Origin: Deltaproteobacteria bacterium
Lineage (GTDB): Bacteria; Desulfobacterota; Syntrophia; Syntrophales; UBA2210
NCBI GenBank assembly: GCA_019314085.1
Contig: JAFCZZ010000075.1
Location: forward strand, 1 to 6,990
Direction of reading: 5' to 3'
DNA length: 6,990 nt
A program made the position numbers and the translations under genes. Under the pieces are notes generated by a model. The model worked only from the letters and a program-made list of their open reading frames with translations, was not told where the DNA came from and did no database searches. Position 1 is the stretch's first letter; every line of letters begins with the position of its first letter. Of the stretch, positions 5,703 to 6,990 are shown piece by piece.

Positions 5703-6530
5703 ATGTTTTCTGAAAGACACACGATGATAGATATACCGAATGAACTGGTGCACGATCTGAACGATTGGTTTTTCAGCTATGTTCAGACGTTTAAGGATGG
5801 TGATGCAAAAGCACTCAATATCGTTCTTAAAGAAGAACATACGAGACGGGTATGCAGAGAAATTGCAGGTATCGGAGAACAACTTGGATTGCATGATGAT
5901 GAACTGCGTCTGGCTGAAGTCATCGCTCTCTTCCACGATATCGGCCGTTTTGAACAGTATGCCCGTTACAAAACCTTTATGGACCAGCAATCCGAAGACC
6001 ACGCCGAGCTCGGTGTCAAAATCCTCAAACGCCTTGGAGTCCTCGATCGATGTGAGGAGTCGACAAAAGATCTAATTTTCAGAACCATTCAGTACCACAA
6101 CCGTGCTGTGCTCCCTCAGGGAGAAACGAAGACGTGTCTATTTTTTACAAAACTGCTGCGCGATGCTGACAAGCTGGACATCTGGCGGGTGGTCACCGAT
6201 TATTACCGTAGGAAAGACGGCGAACGCAACGGCGCGCTCGAGCTTGATCTCCCGGATACACCCGGATTTTCCGACGCGGTCTATCAAGGTTTAGTGAACA
6301 GGAAGATCGTCGACATGAACCATGTAAAGACACTCAATGACTTCAAGCTTTTACAGGTCGGCTGGATTTTTGATGTTAACTTTGAACCGACACTGCGTGC
6401 CGTCCGTTCGAGACGGTATCTGGAAATGATCCGCGATGTCTTACCGAAGTCGGAAAAAATAGATGCCGTGTTCTCCATTATTCACGCATATCTCGAAGAA
6501 AGGTTCAAGGCATCCAACGACGGAGCCTGA
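5703..6530 (+). CDS. HD-domain metal-dependent phosphohydrolase, function unknown
   Basis: 275 aa, cytoplasmic, with no signal peptide or membrane segment. It shows the HD superfamily metal site: H46 (E-E-H-T-R-R-V), H78-D79 (A-L-F-H-D-I-G-R-F-E), H100 (E-D-H-A), H132 (Q-Y-H-N-R-A) and D154 (R-D-A-D-K-L-D-I-W). That arrangement (H, HD, H, H, D) fits a hydrolase of nucleotides or phosphoesters, but no substrate can be named. The C-terminal half (T-L-N-D-F-K-L-L-Q, then G-W-I-F-D-V-N-F) is a conserved extension of this uncharacterised family. The start is not firm: ATG 5703 has a weak AAGAG 5 nt upstream, while ATG 5724 (M-I-D-I-P-N-E-L) has a weak GAAAG 7 nt upstream and a more family-like N-terminus, giving 268 aa. 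No promoter is clear; it begins 14 nt after the transposase remnant frame ends and appears to stand alone. Confidence 0.85.
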   Translation: MFSERHTMIDIPNELVHDLNDWFFSYVQTFKDGDAKALNIVLKEEHTRRVCREIAGIGEQLGLHDDELRLAEVIALFHDIGRFEQYARYKTFMDQQSEDHAELGVKILKRLGVLDRCEESTKDLIFRTIQYHNRAVLPQGETKTCLFFTKLLRDADKLDIWRVVTDYYRRKDGERNGALELDLPDTPGFSDAVYQGLVNRKIVDMNHVKTLNDFKLLQVGWIFDVNFEPTLRAVRSRRYLEMIRDVLPKSEKIDAVFSIIHAYLEERFKASNDGA

Positions 6531-6646
6531 CATGAACTGCCGCTTTGCAGCTACCTTGTGGAGAGAGGTGTGGCGATCATGCACCCGCGGATTATCGTGT
6601 CGTTGGGGAATTATGCGACGCGAACCATTGTGACGAAATATCTTCA
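6531..6646 (+). pseudogene. Probable uracil-DNA glycosylase (family 4-like) fragment
   Basis: Directly after the HD gene stop, in the same frame, the plus strand reads E-L-P-L-C-S-Y-L (6534-6557), then I-M-H-P-R-I-I-V-S-L-G-N-Y-A-T-R (6573-6620), then T-K-Y-L (6630-6641). This resembles the internal segment of family 4 uracil-DNA glycosylases, where a C-x-(F/Y)-L helix is followed by a P-x-(V/I)-I-V-x-L-G-x-x-A strand-helix. The catalytic N-terminal motif and the C-terminal H-P motif are both missing. Beyond about 6646 the frame enters the antisense of the radical SAM gene and loses resemblance. It has no start of its own and cannot be functional. I read it as a gene scar left by a deletion or rearrangement; the family call is from memory of the motif and is moderate. 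Confidence 0.5.
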
Positions 6647-6647
6647 A

Positions 6648-6990
6648 TCACATAAAACAATGGGGGTCGCAGGCCTCAAAGATATCAAGGCCCTGACCGA
6701 ACATAACGGCGAGACATCCGCCGCAGACGGGGCGGATTGAACAGGATTGGCATTCCTGGGCCTGAGTCCCGGCGCGATAACGGCGGGCGGCTTCGGAATC
6801 ATATATCTCTCCGATGCTCTGGTGGAGGACGTTGCCGATGTATGAGGGGAACTTGCGGCAGGCGTGGGCTTCTCCATCGGGCAGGATGGCGATAAAGTTG
6901 AATGCCGCGCTACACCCGTAGCCGGCGCACCCTCCGAAGAGTTTCTCGCCTCGTTGATGAAGAATGATGTTGGTGAGATTATCCTTCAGG
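6648..6990 (-). CDS. SPASM-domain radical SAM peptide maturase, C-terminal part (SbtM-like; partial)
   Basis: The last 113 residues and stop codon of a gene that starts beyond the right edge. SPASM-type cysteines are dense: C21-A-G-Y-G-C26, then C26-x12-G39-x4-C44, then C80-x2-C83-x5-C89-x2-C92, and finally C107 and C111. That is the pattern that ligates the auxiliary 4Fe-4S clusters of radical SAM enzymes that modify peptides. The phrases A-A-F-N-F, L-P-D-G-E, A-C-R-K-F-P-S, E-I-Y-D-S, Y-R-A-G, R-P-V-C-G-G-C-L-A-V and C-D-P-H-C-F resemble the selenobiotic/thio(seleno)oxazole maturase SbtM of deltaproteobacteria. The radical SAM CX3CX2C core and any precursor peptide lie outside the window, so substrate and subfamily are inferred. 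It converges on the plus-strand HD gene and uracil-DNA glycosylase remnant. Another SPASM maturase remains possible. Confidence 0.75.
   Translation of the reverse strand, partial: LKDNLTNIILHQRGEKLFGGCAGYGCSAAFNFIAILPDGEAHACRKFPSYIGNVLHQSIGEIYDSEAARRYRAGTQAQECQSCSIRPVCGGCLAVMFGQGLDIFEACDPHCFM

Noticed and set aside
6558..6740. A complete small plus-strand gene of 60 codons
   Set aside because: Only its first part resembles a protein family (uracil-DNA glycosylase), and that similarity starts upstream of its nominal start. The rest is antisense to the radical SAM gene. It is better treated as a fragment.
6904..6915. CTAC-N4-GTAG inside the radical SAM gene as a fourth regulator site
   Set aside because: The spacing differs (4 rather than 6) and it is inside coding sequence of a conserved cysteine motif.

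Overview
The window is about 52% GC by eye. It reads like a chromosomal segment of an anaerobic deltaproteobacterium (Desulfobacterota / Syntrophales / Geobacter-like). That inference rests on four things: a split, 'archaeal-type' glutamate synthase with ferredoxin-like cysteine motifs; a short GSI-alpha glutamine synthetase; a NifA-type sigma-54 activator; and the end of an SbtM-like SPASM radical SAM protein. No taxonomic marker is present, so the assignment is only an inference.

Minus strand, right to left from 5165 to 1, is a nitrogen-assimilation locus. A GAF-AAA+-HTH NifA-like regulator (5165-3603) is transcribed from a near-consensus sigma-70 promoter (5243-5215). A 208-bp gap follows, holding a textbook sigma-54 promoter (3467-3452). 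The likely operon comes next: glnA (3394-2061, carrying a frameshift near 2226-2230), a class I glutamine amidotransferase-like protein (2048-1308), the class II glutamine amidotransferase subunit of a split glutamate synthase (1286-228), and the Fe-S/FMN synthase subunit (228 to beyond base 1). Functionally this is a GS-GOGAT cycle: GlnA makes glutamine, the class II subunit releases its amide nitrogen, and the Fe-S/FMN subunit reductively aminates 2-oxoglutarate. The upstream activator is the natural candidate to drive the sigma-54 promoter.

The most interesting signal is a dyad, CTAC-N6-GTAG. By eye it occurs exactly three times, and only in the two promoter regions of this locus: over the -10 of the regulator gene, directly upstream of the glnA -24 element, and about 130 bp upstream of the predicted glnA start. 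It is a good candidate for an operator/enhancer shared by the regulator and its target operon.

The 5172-5702 gap holds the regulator promoter and, on the plus strand, a decayed C-terminal piece of an IS1595-family transposase. That piece is broken by a 1-base loss and by an exact 14-bp tandem duplication. Right after it is an intact plus-strand HD-domain phosphohydrolase gene (5703-6530). In the same frame after its stop lies a roughly 115-bp fragment that looks like part of a family 4 uracil-DNA glycosylase. The window closes on the minus strand with the C-terminal 113 residues of a SPASM-domain radical SAM enzyme resembling the selenobiotic (thio/seleno-oxazole) peptide maturase SbtM (6990-6648).
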